From contig NZ_AKKU01000001.1 in NCBI RefSeq assembly GCF_000272005.1, positions 372,001-436,000 on the forward strand: a stretch of 64,000 nt of DNA. Reading direction: 5' to 3'. A program made the translations under genes and the position numbers. The notes under the pieces are model-generated. The model was given only the letters and a program-made list of their open reading frames with translations, did not search any database and was not told the origin of the DNA. The stretch comes from Alishewanella agri BL06. GTDB lineage: Bacteria > Pseudomonadota > Gammaproteobacteria > Enterobacterales > Alteromonadaceae. Within the stretch, counting starts at the first letter, position 1. Every line of letters starts with the position of its first letter. Positions 35,882 through 45,762 of this stretch are shown piece after piece.

Positions 35882-37012
35882 TTGCAACCAACAAGAACCA
35901 AGCCAAAACTCCGCTCTATTATCGCCGGCGCACTTACGCTAGTTGCCACCTTAGCGGTATCCGCCAGCGAACCGCTGCCGCCGTGGCAGCAAAAACTTGA
36001 ACAATCGGCGTTTTCCGGCACCGTATTAATTGCTAAATCCGATACCCTAATCTTTCAGCAAAGCTTTGGCCTGGCCGACCGGGAAAAGCAGCGCGCCTTT
36101 GATAATACTACGGTATTTGATATCGGCTCACTCACCAAGCAATTTACCGCGACAGCAGTCATGCAGCTGGTAGAGCAGGGCAAGTTATCACTTACGGCAA
36201 CTATCGATAACTACCTGGCGGATGTTCCTGCCGACAAACAACAGATCACCATCCATCATTTGTTAAGTAACTCGTCAGGCTTGCCGACTAACCCGCCCAG
36301 CATCAGTTTTTACGACGTTATCGATAGCGAGAGTTACACGCGGCAGGTACTGCAGCTGCCATTAGTTGCCGCCCCTGGCGAGCGCTATCACTATTCGAAC
36401 CTGGGTTATTACTTGCTGGCGCAGCTAATTGAAATGGCATCAGGCCAGAATTGGGAAGCCTATATTCAACAGCACATCCTGTTACCGGCGGGTTTAACAG
36501 CAACCGGCTATCGCCTGGCGGATATACCGCAACACAGGTTGGCGATAAATTACGGTGCTGATCCCAACTGGTTACAACGGGCGTTTGGGTTACAAGCCAA
36601 GAGCCGCAGTGTGGGTGACTCGTTGCAGCATCTGCGCCAACAACCCGGCAAACGCTGGTTCGAAGGTAGCGGTGGTTTTGTCTCGACCGCGCAAGATATG
36701 CAGCGCTGGTATCAGATAATACAGACGGGCCAGATTTTAACCGCCGCCTCCTGGCAGCTGATGTTTACACCGCATATTGCCGAGAATACTGAAAAAGGTT
36801 CCTACTATGGCTATGGTTGGGCTATCGACAAGCAGCATGGCTTTAATAGGATTAATCACACCGGCTCAAACGGTTACTCCTATGCAACCTTCGATTACTA
36901 CCCCGATGTTGGCTTATTTATTTTTACCGCATCGAATGATATCGACAATTATCCCTATCCGCTGCTAACGGAAATTAAGCAGTCGGTGTTAGAAGTAATA
37001 ACTTCAGGATAG
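35882..37012 (+). CDS. Class C beta-lactamase-family serine hydrolase
   Basis: A 376-residue protein from TTG 35882, after AAGGACAAAC; the frame is open upstream, but that part overlaps the cassette fragment in a different frame. A signal peptide (about residues 11-28, ending VSASE) is followed by the SxxK motif SLTK (FDIGSLTKQFTATAVMQLVE), YSN (YHYSNLGYYLLAQ) and HTG in place of KTG (NHTGSNGYSYA). It is probably an esterase or D-amino-peptidase-like enzyme; antibiotic hydrolysis is not implied. Confidence 0.88.
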   Translation: MQPTRTKPKLRSIIAGALTLVATLAVSASEPLPPWQQKLEQSAFSGTVLIAKSDTLIFQQSFGLADREKQRAFDNTTVFDIGSLTKQFTATAVMQLVEQGKLSLTATIDNYLADVPADKQQITIHHLLSNSSGLPTNPPSISFYDVIDSESYTRQVLQLPLVAAPGERYHYSNLGYYLLAQLIEMASGQNWEAYIQQHILLPAGLTATGYRLADIPQHRLAINYGADPNWLQRAFGLQAKSRSVGDSLQHLRQQPGKRWFEGSGGFVSTAQDMQRWYQIIQTGQILTAASWQLMFTPHIAENTEKGSYYGYGWAIDKQHGFNRINHTGSNGYSYATFDYYPDVGLFIFTASNDIDNYPYPLLTEIKQSVLEVITSG

Positions 37013-37016
37013 GCCA

Positions 37017-37490
37017 GTGCAATTAACAGATTTTACTGAAGTTGATTACCCAACCCTGATTAATTGGATCCGCTCAGAGGAGCTCAATTATCTCTGGGGC
37101 GGACCGCTTTATCGTTATCCGATAACTTGTCAGCAGATCGCTCAGCACTGCGGCAAGGATGGGATTTACCCTTATCTGTTAACGATAAAAGGTGAGGCTG
37201 CGGGTTATGCAGAGCTTTGTCGGGAAAGTGAAAGCCAATACCGGGTTTGCCGGGTCTTTATTGCTGATCGCTATAAGGGCAGGGGCTATGCTAAACAGAT
37301 GCTACAGTTGTTAGTTGAACTTGCGAAAGACAAATTTGACGCTCAAACATTAACCCTGGCCGTGTTTGAACATAATGTTGTTGCGCTGAATTTATACCGC
37401 GCCTTGGGATTTCAAAGTATGGCGGAAGAGCGATGTCGTTTACCCAATAACGAAGTCTGGCCATTGCTGAGAATGGAGAAACGGCTATAA
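37017..37490 (+). CDS. GNAT acetyltransferase
   Basis: A 157-residue protein from GTG 37017 after AGGATAGG, 4 bases beyond the hydrolase stop. Motif A is VCRVFIADRYKGRGYAKQML and the C-terminal NVVALNLYRALGFQSM is the usual GNAT closing block. The N-terminal NWIRSEELNYLWGG is found in uncharacterised acetyltransferases. Substrate unknown. Confidence 0.85.
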   Translation: MQLTDFTEVDYPTLINWIRSEELNYLWGGPLYRYPITCQQIAQHCGKDGIYPYLLTIKGEAAGYAELCRESESQYRVCRVFIADRYKGRGYAKQMLQLLVELAKDKFDAQTLTLAVFEHNVVALNLYRALGFQSMAEERCRLPNNEVWPLLRMEKRL

Positions 37491-37506
37491 CAAAGGTCAA
37501 ACGATA

Positions 37507-37923
37507 ATGTCTCCAAACGCCGACCAGCAACATATCGTCATCTTCGATGGCGTTTGCTATCTCTGCCAGGGCGCGGTGCGGTTTATTATTAAACGCGATC
37601 CACTGGCGCGCTTTGTTTTCGCGCCGCTGCAAAGTGAGCTGGCACAGCAGCTATTGGCCGAATTTCCAGAGCTTAGCGCAGACACCGACTCCGTGCTACT
37701 GATTAAACAGCAGCGCTGTTACCTTTATTCTGATGCTGCGCTGGAGATTGCGTGCGATCTTAGCGGCTTCTGGCCTTATTGCAGGGTATTACGCTGGATA
37801 CCCCGCGCCTGGCGTGATGCAGCATATAAATGGCTGGCGCGCCATCGCTACCGGCTCTTTGGTAGAAGTGAAGTCTGTATGTTGCCAAGTGCGGAATTAA
37901 AATCTCGCTTTATTGGACTATAA
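37507..37923 (+). CDS. DCC-family thiol-disulfide oxidoreductase-like protein (DUF393)
   Basis: A 138-residue protein with the family's N-terminal DG-x-C-x2-C motif (FDGVCYLCQGAVRFI) and the block FVFAPLQSELAQQLL, ending RYRLFGRSEVCMLPS. The DUF393 family is related to thioredoxin-like proteins; its function is not settled. It sits in a run of small genes after the acetyltransferase. Confidence 0.9.
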   Translation: MSPNADQQHIVIFDGVCYLCQGAVRFIIKRDPLARFVFAPLQSELAQQLLAEFPELSADTDSVLLIKQQRCYLYSDAALEIACDLSGFWPYCRVLRWIPRAWRDAAYKWLARHRYRLFGRSEVCMLPSAELKSRFIGL

Positions 37924-38004
37924 GCGGCGGTTCAGGTTGAATAATTTATTATCAACGTTGAAGATAAAAGCGGGTTAGTCAGGTATCAACCATCAGGGAC
38001 GACA

Positions 38005-38427
38005 ATGCTAAAGCTTATCAAGTGGATGCTATTTATTCTGTTTATCACTATTGGCTTGCCCATACTGTTTTTTGTGTTGCTGTTTTACCTGGCTGCCGGC
38101 GGCCTTTGTGATAATGAGATCTATGCTGAACTATCTTCACCCGATAATCGCTATAAAGCGGTGATTTTTCAGCGTGATTGCGGTGCCACCAGCGATTTTA
38201 GTACCCAAATTTCCATTCTGCCCGCCGCTAACACCCTGGCGAACGAGTCCGGTAATATTTTTGTGCTGAAAGGCCATCCGCAAAGCCATGCCCCTGCGAT
38301 AAGCTGGCTGTCTAACACCGAACTCTTAATTAACACTCCACTGGATGGTTCAGAAATTAAAGCTGAGTCGCGTTTTGACAGTACCGAGAATATTCGCATT
38401 CGCTATGCTGAAATGGCTACTGATTAG
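38005..38427 (+). CDS. Membrane-anchored hypothetical protein
   Basis: A 140-residue protein with one strong N-terminal membrane helix (residues about 8-32) and a soluble domain containing CDNEIYAELSSPDNRYKAVI and FQRDCGATSDFSTQISIL, a recurring pattern in uncharacterised proteobacterial proteins. The two cysteines could pair outside the inner membrane. Function unknown. Confidence 0.75.
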   Translation: MLKLIKWMLFILFITIGLPILFFVLLFYLAAGGLCDNEIYAELSSPDNRYKAVIFQRDCGATSDFSTQISILPAANTLANESGNIFVLKGHPQSHAPAISWLSNTELLINTPLDGSEIKAESRFDSTENIRIRYAEMATD

Positions 38428-38447
38428 AACTTGTCAGGTAAGAGCAA

Positions 38448-38780
38448 ATGTATAGATCCAGATTAGTGTGCGGAAATGTGCTATTCCTGGCCGGGGCTAT
38501 CCCGGCAATATGGATGTTAAGCCAGCTGGCACCTGATGAGGCAGCCGCTCAGGCCGCGGTAGTGGGCCTGTTTATTTTCGGCATACTGACACCGCTGATG
38601 GCGGTTGGTGCGTTGTTTTCAGTATCGGCGGTGTTACAGCTAAATCATGTCGCCAAAATCAGAGCCGCCAGCTTAAATACGCTGTTTGGTGGCGTTTTAC
38701 TGGCCTTTGGCTGGCTTATTTTTGGCGCTACTGTTACGTTAATCGGCGTTGTAATCTATACCGTGCTCATCGGTATGTAG
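38448..38780 (+). CDS. Small membrane protein
   Basis: A 110-residue protein with three predicted membrane helices (VLFLAGAIPAIWMLSQL, AVVGLFIFGILTPLMAVGAL, LLAFGWLIFGATVTLIGVVI). It follows the previous gene by 20 bases. No family recognised. Confidence 0.7.
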   Translation: MYRSRLVCGNVLFLAGAIPAIWMLSQLAPDEAAAQAAVVGLFIFGILTPLMAVGALFSVSAVLQLNHVAKIRAASLNTLFGGVLLAFGWLIFGATVTLIGVVIYTVLIGM

Positions 38781-38833
38781 ATAATCAGGGCGTTATGCGC
38801 CGTTAAGTTTTCTGCCGGCATTAAAGGAGCAGT

Positions 38834-39172
38834 ATGAAAACCATTAGTTTTGATGACTTTTTGCAGGTAGAGCTACGGGTTGGCCGCATTATCAGTGCCA
38901 AGGTTTTTGCACAGGCACGTAAGCCGGCTTATATTCTGGAAGTCGATTTTGGTGAGGCGATTGGGGTGCGTAAGTCGAGTGCGCAAATTACCGCACTGTA
39001 TCAACCGGACGAGCTTGTCGGCCGGCTGGTCGTGGCGGTAATCAATTTTCCTGCCAAGCAAATTGGCCCGCTGATGTCAGAGTGTCTGGTAACCGGTTTT
39101 CATAACGCGGCCGGTGAGGTCGCGCTTTGTGTGCCGGATCAGGCGGTGCCGCTGGGAACCCGTTTACTCTGA
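38834..39172 (+). CDS. csaA: CsaA-like tRNA-binding domain protein
   Basis: A 112-residue single-domain protein of the EMAP/tRNA-binding OB-fold family (FLQVELRVGRIISAKVF, then VDFGEAIGVRKSSAQITALY and VVAVINFPAKQIGPLMSECL). CsaA/YgjH proteins bind tRNA or act as a chaperone in Bacillus; the role here is inferred. A good AAAGGAG precedes the ATG. Confidence 0.92.
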   Translation: MKTISFDDFLQVELRVGRIISAKVFAQARKPAYILEVDFGEAIGVRKSSAQITALYQPDELVGRLVVAVINFPAKQIGPLMSECLVTGFHNAAGEVALCVPDQAVPLGTRLL

Positions 39173-39189
39173 TGTGTGCTCAGTATCCG

Positions 39190-40302
39190 TTATAACTGCT
39201 GCAGATAGCGTTGTAACGGCTGTAAATCCAACCACAGTTCCTCGCTTTGCGGCGAGACCTTACCGCTTTGCAGCACCGCATAATCCAGTTTGCCTAAGGT
39301 GGCTAAGTCACGAAACCCCGGGTTGTGGTGGCCCTCAGGTACAAATTCCAGAATCCTTGTACCCGGCGCACACCAGAGCAAATTCGTCAGGGCTGCGCCA
39401 TGTGGCGCAATCACGACGGCCGCCTGACTGAACAGTTGCTGCTGTTCGATGACGGACAGCGTCGAGCAGCTGATAATCTCGAACTGATGCTGCTGTAACA
39501 GGGCGATAATCTGTGCTTCGTTCTGCAATTTGCGCTTGTTGGCATCGAGCCTGGCAATATATAGCCGGCGCTGTGCGGTTTTTGCCGGTTGAAAGTCGCT
39601 AAGCTCACGTAAGGCCCGGTTTAGCCACACTGGCGTACGATAACTGCCTTTGGCACGCAGGGGCAGCACCAGTTCAGCACACTGTAAATGCGAGCTCTGC
39701 GATAACGGCACCACCTTAGTTAGCGCGATACCACAGCGCTGCAAGATGTCTTGCTGCCAGCGACAGCCGCTATAGGGCAACAAAAACTGGCTGACTTGCG
39801 TTAAATCCAGCCCGGCCTGGCGGGCAAACCAGAGATCGGCCATCACGTCGGCCCAGAAATGGTAGTAATTATTACAATCGTCGTAATAGGCGCCCAGCAG
39901 CAGGGTTTTACCGGCCAGATAGTGCGCTTTTACTGCAACGCCGCGCATTCTGCCGCGTAGTAATTTCGTCCAAAAACCTTTGCGCCGGCCATGTGGCAAG
40001 GTTAAACCAAAGCGCGACAGGGCATAGATCTGGCGGGCATGCGGATCGGCGCTGGCAAAGTGCTCACCGCGCGGTTTAATGCTAACAATATGGGCACCGC
40101 GTGCCTGTAACAAGCCTGCGGCGGTGGGGACTTCGGGTCTGTCCCATTGCAGCTGTCGGTGATCTAAGGTCGGAGTATCCAGAATGCGATCGACGGTAGC
40201 GGCCAGCTGTGGCTGCGGAATCCAGCTTAAACTTACCAGGTTAATGCGCTGAGATCGGCGCTGTTGCCGGCGGCATAATGTATTCAGAATGGTTAATAAC
40301 AA
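39190..40302 (-). CDS. Glycosyltransferase family 61 (DUF563) protein
   Basis: A 370-residue protein with the DUF563/GT61 blocks GAYYDDCNNYYHFWADVMADL, cut here as GAYYDDCNNYYHF, then RRLYIARLDANKRKLQNE and VIAPHGAALTNLLWCAPGTR. The family transfers xylose or related sugars in plants and is uncharacterised in most bacteria; a surface polysaccharide role is plausible. Stands alone, convergent with the csaA-like gene. Confidence 0.85.
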   Translation of the reverse strand: MLLTILNTLCRRQQRRSQRINLVSLSWIPQPQLAATVDRILDTPTLDHRQLQWDRPEVPTAAGLLQARGAHIVSIKPRGEHFASADPHARQIYALSRFGLTLPHGRRKGFWTKLLRGRMRGVAVKAHYLAGKTLLLGAYYDDCNNYYHFWADVMADLWFARQAGLDLTQVSQFLLPYSGCRWQQDILQRCGIALTKVVPLSQSSHLQCAELVLPLRAKGSYRTPVWLNRALRELSDFQPAKTAQRRLYIARLDANKRKLQNEAQIIALLQQHQFEIISCSTLSVIEQQQLFSQAAVVIAPHGAALTNLLWCAPGTRILEFVPEGHHNPGFRDLATLGKLDYAVLQSGKVSPQSEELWLDLQPLQRYLQQL

Positions 40303-40425
40303 CTCCTGGCTCCTTGCCTGAATAGAGAAAAGTTTGTGTTATTTGAACTGCAAAATACGAAATGAGAAAAGCTAACTGCAGTCGCCGGCCATTATTAGCC
40401 GGCGAAACTGAATTGTCGCTGAAGC

Positions 40426-42369
40426 TTAAAGATCTGCGCTGGCAGCGGGCAGTTTTAAATTGATGGTTTGGCTATCCGGATTAATCTCACTGATTTGCAC
40501 CTGCAGCTGCTGTCCCAGTTCCAGCATGATGTTGTCCCCCTGATAGCAGCGGCCCTCTTCCCAGTTAGTGCTGAGGCTGTCTGCCGGTACACCCAGCTCG
40601 CTCAAGGCTAAAAAGCCCTGGGCACCATTCTCGAGTAACCGCAGCCGAACACCGGTACGGTTAATATCCTGCACTTCACCGGTAAAGCATTGGCCGTCGG
40701 CTTGGGCAGTACTGAGGAACTGACAATACAGCCAATCGGCAATATCCCGCTCAGCACGGCGTTGAATTTTGCGCTGTTCAGCCAGCCGTTTTGCCAGCTC
40801 CGCAGCAGGGGGCTCTGTCGCGGTCTGTAATAAGGTAGCTTTAATCAGGCGCTGGTTAACCAAATCACTGTATTTACGGATTGGCGAGGTCCAGGTTGCG
40901 TAATATTCTGCGCCTAAACCAAAATGCGCAGCTGGGGTGGTGCTCACCGTGGCGTAAGCCTGGAAGCGGCGGATCCGCGTATCCAGATAAGCGGATGGCA
41001 GCTGATCCAGCCAGCGCCGTAACTGACAAAAGCCGCTTAATTCGGTGAGGGCGTCACCCAGTACCGGTGCGTCAAATTTGCTGAGTAGTTCATTAAGTGG
41101 GTTTAGCTTGCTGCTGTCAAAACCGCTGTGGGTATTAAACAGGCCAAAGCCCGGTTGTGATGCTAAATAGCGACCTGCGCTCTGATTGGCGGCGATCATC
41201 GCTTCTTCGACCATCAGATTCGCAATACGGCGCTGCTCGGCATGAATAGCGACAACCTGATGTCCGGCGTTGAGGTCAAAGCGGTAATCCGGTTTATCCG
41301 GAAACACAATGGCATGGGTTTTACGCCATTGCTGGCGGGCTTTTGCCAGCGCGCTAAGCTGCTGCAGCTGTTCGGCCATTAGCGAACTTTCAGGCTGCCA
41401 GCTGCCCGAGCCTTCCAGATAATCAGAGACTTGCGTGTAATCAAAGCGGGCCTGTGAGCAGATGGTGGCCAGCTCAAAGCGGAAGTCGGGTTCGATAGTG
41501 CCATCCTGCTGGATGTTTAGCGTTAACACCAGCGCCGGTCGCGGTTGGTTCGGGTGTAACGAACACAGCTCGTCGGCGAGTTGCCGCGGCAGCATCGGAA
41601 TATTGCGACCAGGCAGGTAAGTGGTAAACAGCCGCTCTGCGGCGATCTGATCCAAAGCAGAACCTGCCGGAATATAGGCATCCGGATCGGCCACAGCGAC
41701 CTTTAATTGCCAGCCTGTTGTGGTTTGCGTAATCGCAATCGCATCATCCATATCCTGGGTGCTGCTGCTGTCGATGGTGAAAAACGGCACAGCGGTCAGA
41801 TCACTGCGTGGGGTAGTGGCTTGCTGTTCGCTGAATTCGGACAAGGGCGCCGCTGTCGGCAGGTTATGGCGCGCTAATACGACTAGCCAGGGCGCTTCTG
41901 GATCCGTAGCTTTGGCAATCACTGCCGTCACTTCAACCAGAAATTGTTCATCTTTTAACGCGTGCTGTACCAGCGTTGCCTGCACCCAGTCGCCGTCAGC
42001 CAGTGCTTTGTCATCAATACCATTAACGGCTTTGGCTTTTAAGCCATCTTTAAACAACGGTAAGTCGGGAACGATTTGCAAACGGTTTTTAAAACGCTTA
42101 ACCCGGCCGACGAAGTTTTGTAAACCGGCTTCCAGCAAGGTTTCCGGTTCGGCCTGGGTTTTGGCATCAACCTCGCGGATCACGGCACTGATGCGGTCAC
42201 CGTTTAATAGTTTTTTCATCAAGGGCGGGCTGATAAAATGGCTTTCTTTATCACTAACCTCTAAAAAGCCGAAGTTTTTAGTGGTGGCACGGACCACGCC
42301 TTCTTTTACCGGCAGCGATTCACGGAGCTGTTGCTTCAGCTGCGCCAGTAAAGGATTGTCTTGTAACAT
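40426..42369 (-). CDS. rnb: Exoribonuclease II
   Basis: A 647-residue RNase II. N-terminal cold-shock domains (VRATTKNFGFLEVSDKESHF) precede the RNB catalytic block with its metal-binding aspartates (FFTIDSSSTQDMDDAIAIT), YATWTSPIRKYSDLVNQRLI and a C-terminal S1 domain (CFTGEVQDINRTGVRLRLLE). It degrades RNA 3'-5'. Length matches RNase II rather than the longer RNase R. Confidence 0.95.
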   Translation of the reverse strand: MLQDNPLLAQLKQQLRESLPVKEGVVRATTKNFGFLEVSDKESHFISPPLMKKLLNGDRISAVIREVDAKTQAEPETLLEAGLQNFVGRVKRFKNRLQIVPDLPLFKDGLKAKAVNGIDDKALADGDWVQATLVQHALKDEQFLVEVTAVIAKATDPEAPWLVVLARHNLPTAAPLSEFSEQQATTPRSDLTAVPFFTIDSSSTQDMDDAIAITQTTTGWQLKVAVADPDAYIPAGSALDQIAAERLFTTYLPGRNIPMLPRQLADELCSLHPNQPRPALVLTLNIQQDGTIEPDFRFELATICSQARFDYTQVSDYLEGSGSWQPESSLMAEQLQQLSALAKARQQWRKTHAIVFPDKPDYRFDLNAGHQVVAIHAEQRRIANLMVEEAMIAANQSAGRYLASQPGFGLFNTHSGFDSSKLNPLNELLSKFDAPVLGDALTELSGFCQLRRWLDQLPSAYLDTRIRRFQAYATVSTTPAAHFGLGAEYYATWTSPIRKYSDLVNQRLIKATLLQTATEPPAAELAKRLAEQRKIQRRAERDIADWLYCQFLSTAQADGQCFTGEVQDINRTGVRLRLLENGAQGFLALSELGVPADSLSTNWEEGRCYQGDNIMLELGQQLQVQISEINPDSQTINLKLPAASADL

Positions 42370-42420
42370 AAGGGTTCTCGTTATCGAGCCGCCGCCACTG
42401 CAGTGGCGGCTGACGCTGCG

Positions 42421-43857
42421 TTAGGAAAAAATAACCGGTACCAACCACAAACAGGCTGCGGTGATACAGATAATCGATAAAATATTTAAAGCAAATCCGG
42501 CTTTCACCATGTCAGCAATTTTCAGCTGACCCGAGGCAAAGACGATAGCATTAGGCGGCGTAGCAACTGGCATCATAAAGGCGCAACTGGCGGCAATCGC
42601 CGCCGGGATCACCAGCATGGTCACCGGCATACCCATCGAAACTGCCACCGGGCCCAGTAAAGGTAAAAAGGCGGCAGCGGTGGCGGTGTTACTGGTCACT
42701 TCGGTCAGGAAAATAATCAGCGTGGTGACCAACAGGATCAGTGTTAGCATATCCAGGGTGCCAAGCTGACTGACTTGTAGCGCGATAAAATCCGCCAGAC
42801 CGGATTTTTGAATTTGACTGGCCAGAGTTAATCCACCCCCGAACAACAGCAAAATACCCCATGGCAGCTTTTGGCAATCCTCCCACACCAGCACGCGCTG
42901 GCCGCTTTTCAGGCTGACCGGCAAGATAAACAGCAGCAGTGCCACGCACACTGCAGTCACAGTGTCGTTCATCGGGATACCGGTAAATTCGGTGATTTTT
43001 TTCGCCAAGGTCCAGCAGAACGCTGCGGCTAAAAAGACCATTAGTACCAGTTTTTCGGCATTTTGCATTGGCCCAAGCTCCGCCAGTTTCTGGCGGTAGA
43101 TTTGCCGGCTGTCGGCCTGCACTGCGCCATCGAGCTTAAACTGAAACCGGGTTAACCACAGCCAGGTTAACACCAACAATACGCTGGCCAGTGGCACCCC
43201 TAATAGCATCCAGTCGGCAAAACTCAGTGTGATGTTATGCACATTTTGCAGGTAGCCCGCAAGCAAGGCGTTTGGCGGTGTCCCAATCAGGGTGGCGATA
43301 CCACCAATACTGGCAGCATAGGCAATCGCCAGTAGTACTGCCTTAGCAAAGCTGTCTTGTTGCTGGCCGCCCTGGCTTTGCATCGCAATTACCGATAAAC
43401 CAATAGGCAGCATCATGACGGCGGTGGCGGTATTCGACATCCACATCGACAAAAAGGCGGTAACCAACATCATGCCGGCAATTTGCTGGCTGGGTTTACT
43501 GCCAACCAGCAGCATGGTCAGTAAGGCAATTCGTTTGTGCAGGTTCCAGCGCTCCATCGCAATCGACAGCACAAAGCCGCCAAAAAACAGAAAAATCAGC
43601 GGATCGGCATAAGGCGCGGCAACTGCGGCAATGCTGTCGAGTTTTAGCAGCGGCAACACGGCTAATGGGATTAATGCGGTGGCAGGAATGGGCACCGCTT
43701 CGCTAATCCACCAGGTCGCCATCCATAAGGTCAGGCCACACATTATCCAGGCATGACGACTAAGCTCAGCGTCGAAGGGTTCGGTAAACAGGGTTAATAA
43801 GAATAGCGCCGGGCCTAACAGCAAAGGCAAAGTGGTTTTCAGGTTGGCCAATGACAT
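42421..43857 (-). CDS. DASS-family (SLC13) sodium/dicarboxylate symporter
   Basis: A 478-residue transporter with about 12 membrane segments. Both family SNT motifs are present: MSNTATAVMMLPIGLSV and TSNTATAAAFLPLLGPV, which bind sodium and the carboxylate. It probably imports succinate or related C4 acids with sodium. It is transcribed between rluF and rnb on the minus strand; a functional link to these is not evident. Confidence 0.92.
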   Translation of the reverse strand: MSLANLKTTLPLLLGPALFLLTLFTEPFDAELSRHAWIMCGLTLWMATWWISEAVPIPATALIPLAVLPLLKLDSIAAVAAPYADPLIFLFFGGFVLSIAMERWNLHKRIALLTMLLVGSKPSQQIAGMMLVTAFLSMWMSNTATAVMMLPIGLSVIAMQSQGGQQQDSFAKAVLLAIAYAASIGGIATLIGTPPNALLAGYLQNVHNITLSFADWMLLGVPLASVLLVLTWLWLTRFQFKLDGAVQADSRQIYRQKLAELGPMQNAEKLVLMVFLAAAFCWTLAKKITEFTGIPMNDTVTAVCVALLLFILPVSLKSGQRVLVWEDCQKLPWGILLLFGGGLTLASQIQKSGLADFIALQVSQLGTLDMLTLILLVTTLIIFLTEVTSNTATAAAFLPLLGPVAVSMGMPVTMLVIPAAIAASCAFMMPVATPPNAIVFASGQLKIADMVKAGFALNILSIICITAACLWLVPVIFS

Positions 43858-43868
43858 GGATAGCTCCG

Positions 43869-44636
43869 TTATTCTTCGTGATCTTGGTTTAGCGCATTAT
43901 TGGTAACAGCATGGGCAACAGTGCTGGAATGTTGCACCAGTTGTTCCAGTTCGGCCACTTCATAGGCATCTAACAGTCGCCACTGGCCGACTTTTAATTC
44001 TGCCAGGCGCACATGCATAATGCGGGTGCGTTTTAATTTCACCACCTCATAGCCTAAAAACTCGGCCATGCGGCGGATCTGCCGGTTCAGACCTTGGGTC
44101 AGGATAATATTAAAGGTATTGCGCGAGACTTGCCGTACTTTACAGGGTAGGGTCACCGTATCCAGAATAGGCACGCCCTGGCTCATGCGCTTGATAAAGT
44201 GCTCGGTTATGGGTTTATTCACCGTGACCACATATTCTTTTTCATGGGCATTACCGGCCCGCAGCACTTTATTAACGATATCCCCGTCGTTGGTCAGAAA
44301 GATCAGGCCTTCGGAGGGCTTATCCAGCCGGCCGATTGGAAAGATCCGCTCCGGGTATTTCAGAGCATCAATAATATTGCCGGCGACCTTACGTTCAGTA
44401 GTACAGGTAATGCCAACAGGCTTATGGTAAGCGATATATACCCGTTTGGGCTTATTTTTTAGCGGCTTGCCATCTACCAGCACCGTATCGCCGGCGCCAA
44501 CTTTTAGCCCCATTTCGGCACTTTGGCCATTTACCGTCACCTTGCCGGCGGCGATGAGCGAATCGGCCTCACGGCGGGAACAATAACCGGTATCGCTGAT
44601 AAATTTATTTAAACGCACGAGATGGGTTTCGGACAT
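43869..44636 (-). CDS. rluF: 23S rRNA pseudouridine(2604) synthase RluF
   Basis: A 255-residue protein with an N-terminal S4 domain (VRLNKFISDTGYCSRREADS) and an RsuA/RluB/E/F catalytic domain, with the active Asp in IGRLDKPSEGLIFLTNDG. The block QGLNRQIRRMAEFLGYEVVK and the KLKRTRIMHV end fit RluF best. RluF modifies U2604 of 23S rRNA and tRNA-Tyr U35. It ends 11 bases before the transporter gene. Confidence 0.88.
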   Translation of the reverse strand: MSETHLVRLNKFISDTGYCSRREADSLIAAGKVTVNGQSAEMGLKVGAGDTVLVDGKPLKNKPKRVYIAYHKPVGITCTTERKVAGNIIDALKYPERIFPIGRLDKPSEGLIFLTNDGDIVNKVLRAGNAHEKEYVVTVNKPITEHFIKRMSQGVPILDTVTLPCKVRQVSRNTFNIILTQGLNRQIRRMAEFLGYEVVKLKRTRIMHVRLAELKVGQWRLLDAYEVAELEQLVQHSSTVAHAVTNNALNQDHEE

Positions 44637-44786
44637 GGTGTTAACGGCAGGCTCACTGACAGCTGAAAACGTCTAGTGTAAGGGGCCTGTCCGGGCAGAG
44701 CAAGGTTTTGCCGGTAAAAGCAGATTATCGCTTGGGTTCTGCCCTGGCTTGCGGTTAAAATACCGGCAACGAACAGGGATCTGCCA

Positions 44787-45752
44787 ATGACGATACCAAT
44801 AAATAAGGCATTACCATCAGCCAGCCGGCTGGTGCTGGGTTGTATGGGGCTGGGCGGGGGCTGGAATAATACGCCGCTAAACCGTCAGGATGAACAACAG
44901 GCTTTTGCACTCATTGACAGCGCACTGGAAGCCGGTATTACGGTATTTGACCATGCCGACATCTATACCTTTGGTAAAGCCGAAACCGTGTTTGGCCGCT
45001 ACCTTAACGCTTTTCCGCAGCGACGTGAACAGCTGCTGCTGCAATCAAAGTGCGGAATCAAGCTGGCAACTGAGCAGCAGCCAGGCTATTACGATTTAAG
45101 CCAGGCGGCGATTTTAACTGCCGTAGATGGCATTCTCAGCCGCTTACAAACTGACTATCTTGATATATTGTTACTGCATCGGCCCGATCCTCTGTTAGAG
45201 CCAGCCGAAATTGCTGCCGCCTTCACGCAACTGCTGCAACAGGGCAAGGTTCGCCACTTTGGCGTCTCTAATATGGCCTGGCCGCAACTGCAATTGCTCC
45301 AGCGTTACCTGCCGGTACCGTTGCGGGTTAATCAACTGGAAATGAGCCTGCAGCGGCATCACTTTATCGAAGAAACCTTACTCACCGGCATGGCCGAGGG
45401 TGCCAGCCGGCATTTTGGCTATGGTACCGTGGAATATTGTCAGCAGCAGGATATACAAATCCAGAGCTGGGGCAGTCTGGCGCAAGGGCGCTATAGCCAG
45501 GCGCAGCCAGATGAATCTGCTGTTGAGCAACAAACCCGCCTGCTGGTGAACCGTTTGGCTGCTGAATATCAGGTGGCACCTGAAGCCATAGTGCTGGCCT
45601 GGTTGCTGCGCCATCCGGCGCAGATCCAGCCGGTAATAGGCACCAGCAGAGTTGAGCGCCTGCAAGCCGCAGTGCAGGCTCAGCATATCAGCCTAAGTCG
45701 TCAGCACTGGTATCAGCTGTATATTGCTGCCCGTGGTGCCGCTTTACCTTGA
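44787..45752 (+). CDS. Aldo/keto reductase (YdhF-like)
   Basis: A 321-residue TIM-barrel oxidoreductase. Catalytic residues are visible: Asp/Tyr in FDHADIYTFGKAE, Lys in LLQSKCGIKL and His in ILLLHRPDPLLEP; the NADPH end is IQPVIGTSRVERLQAA. YdhF-type reductases act on carbonyl compounds of uncertain identity. Divergent from rluF. Confidence 0.92.
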   Translation: MTIPINKALPSASRLVLGCMGLGGGWNNTPLNRQDEQQAFALIDSALEAGITVFDHADIYTFGKAETVFGRYLNAFPQRREQLLLQSKCGIKLATEQQPGYYDLSQAAILTAVDGILSRLQTDYLDILLLHRPDPLLEPAEIAAAFTQLLQQGKVRHFGVSNMAWPQLQLLQRYLPVPLRVNQLEMSLQRHHFIEETLLTGMAEGASRHFGYGTVEYCQQQDIQIQSWGSLAQGRYSQAQPDESAVEQQTRLLVNRLAAEYQVAPEAIVLAWLLRHPAQIQPVIGTSRVERLQAAVQAQHISLSRQHWYQLYIAARGAALP

Positions 45753-45762
45753 GTCTGTTGCC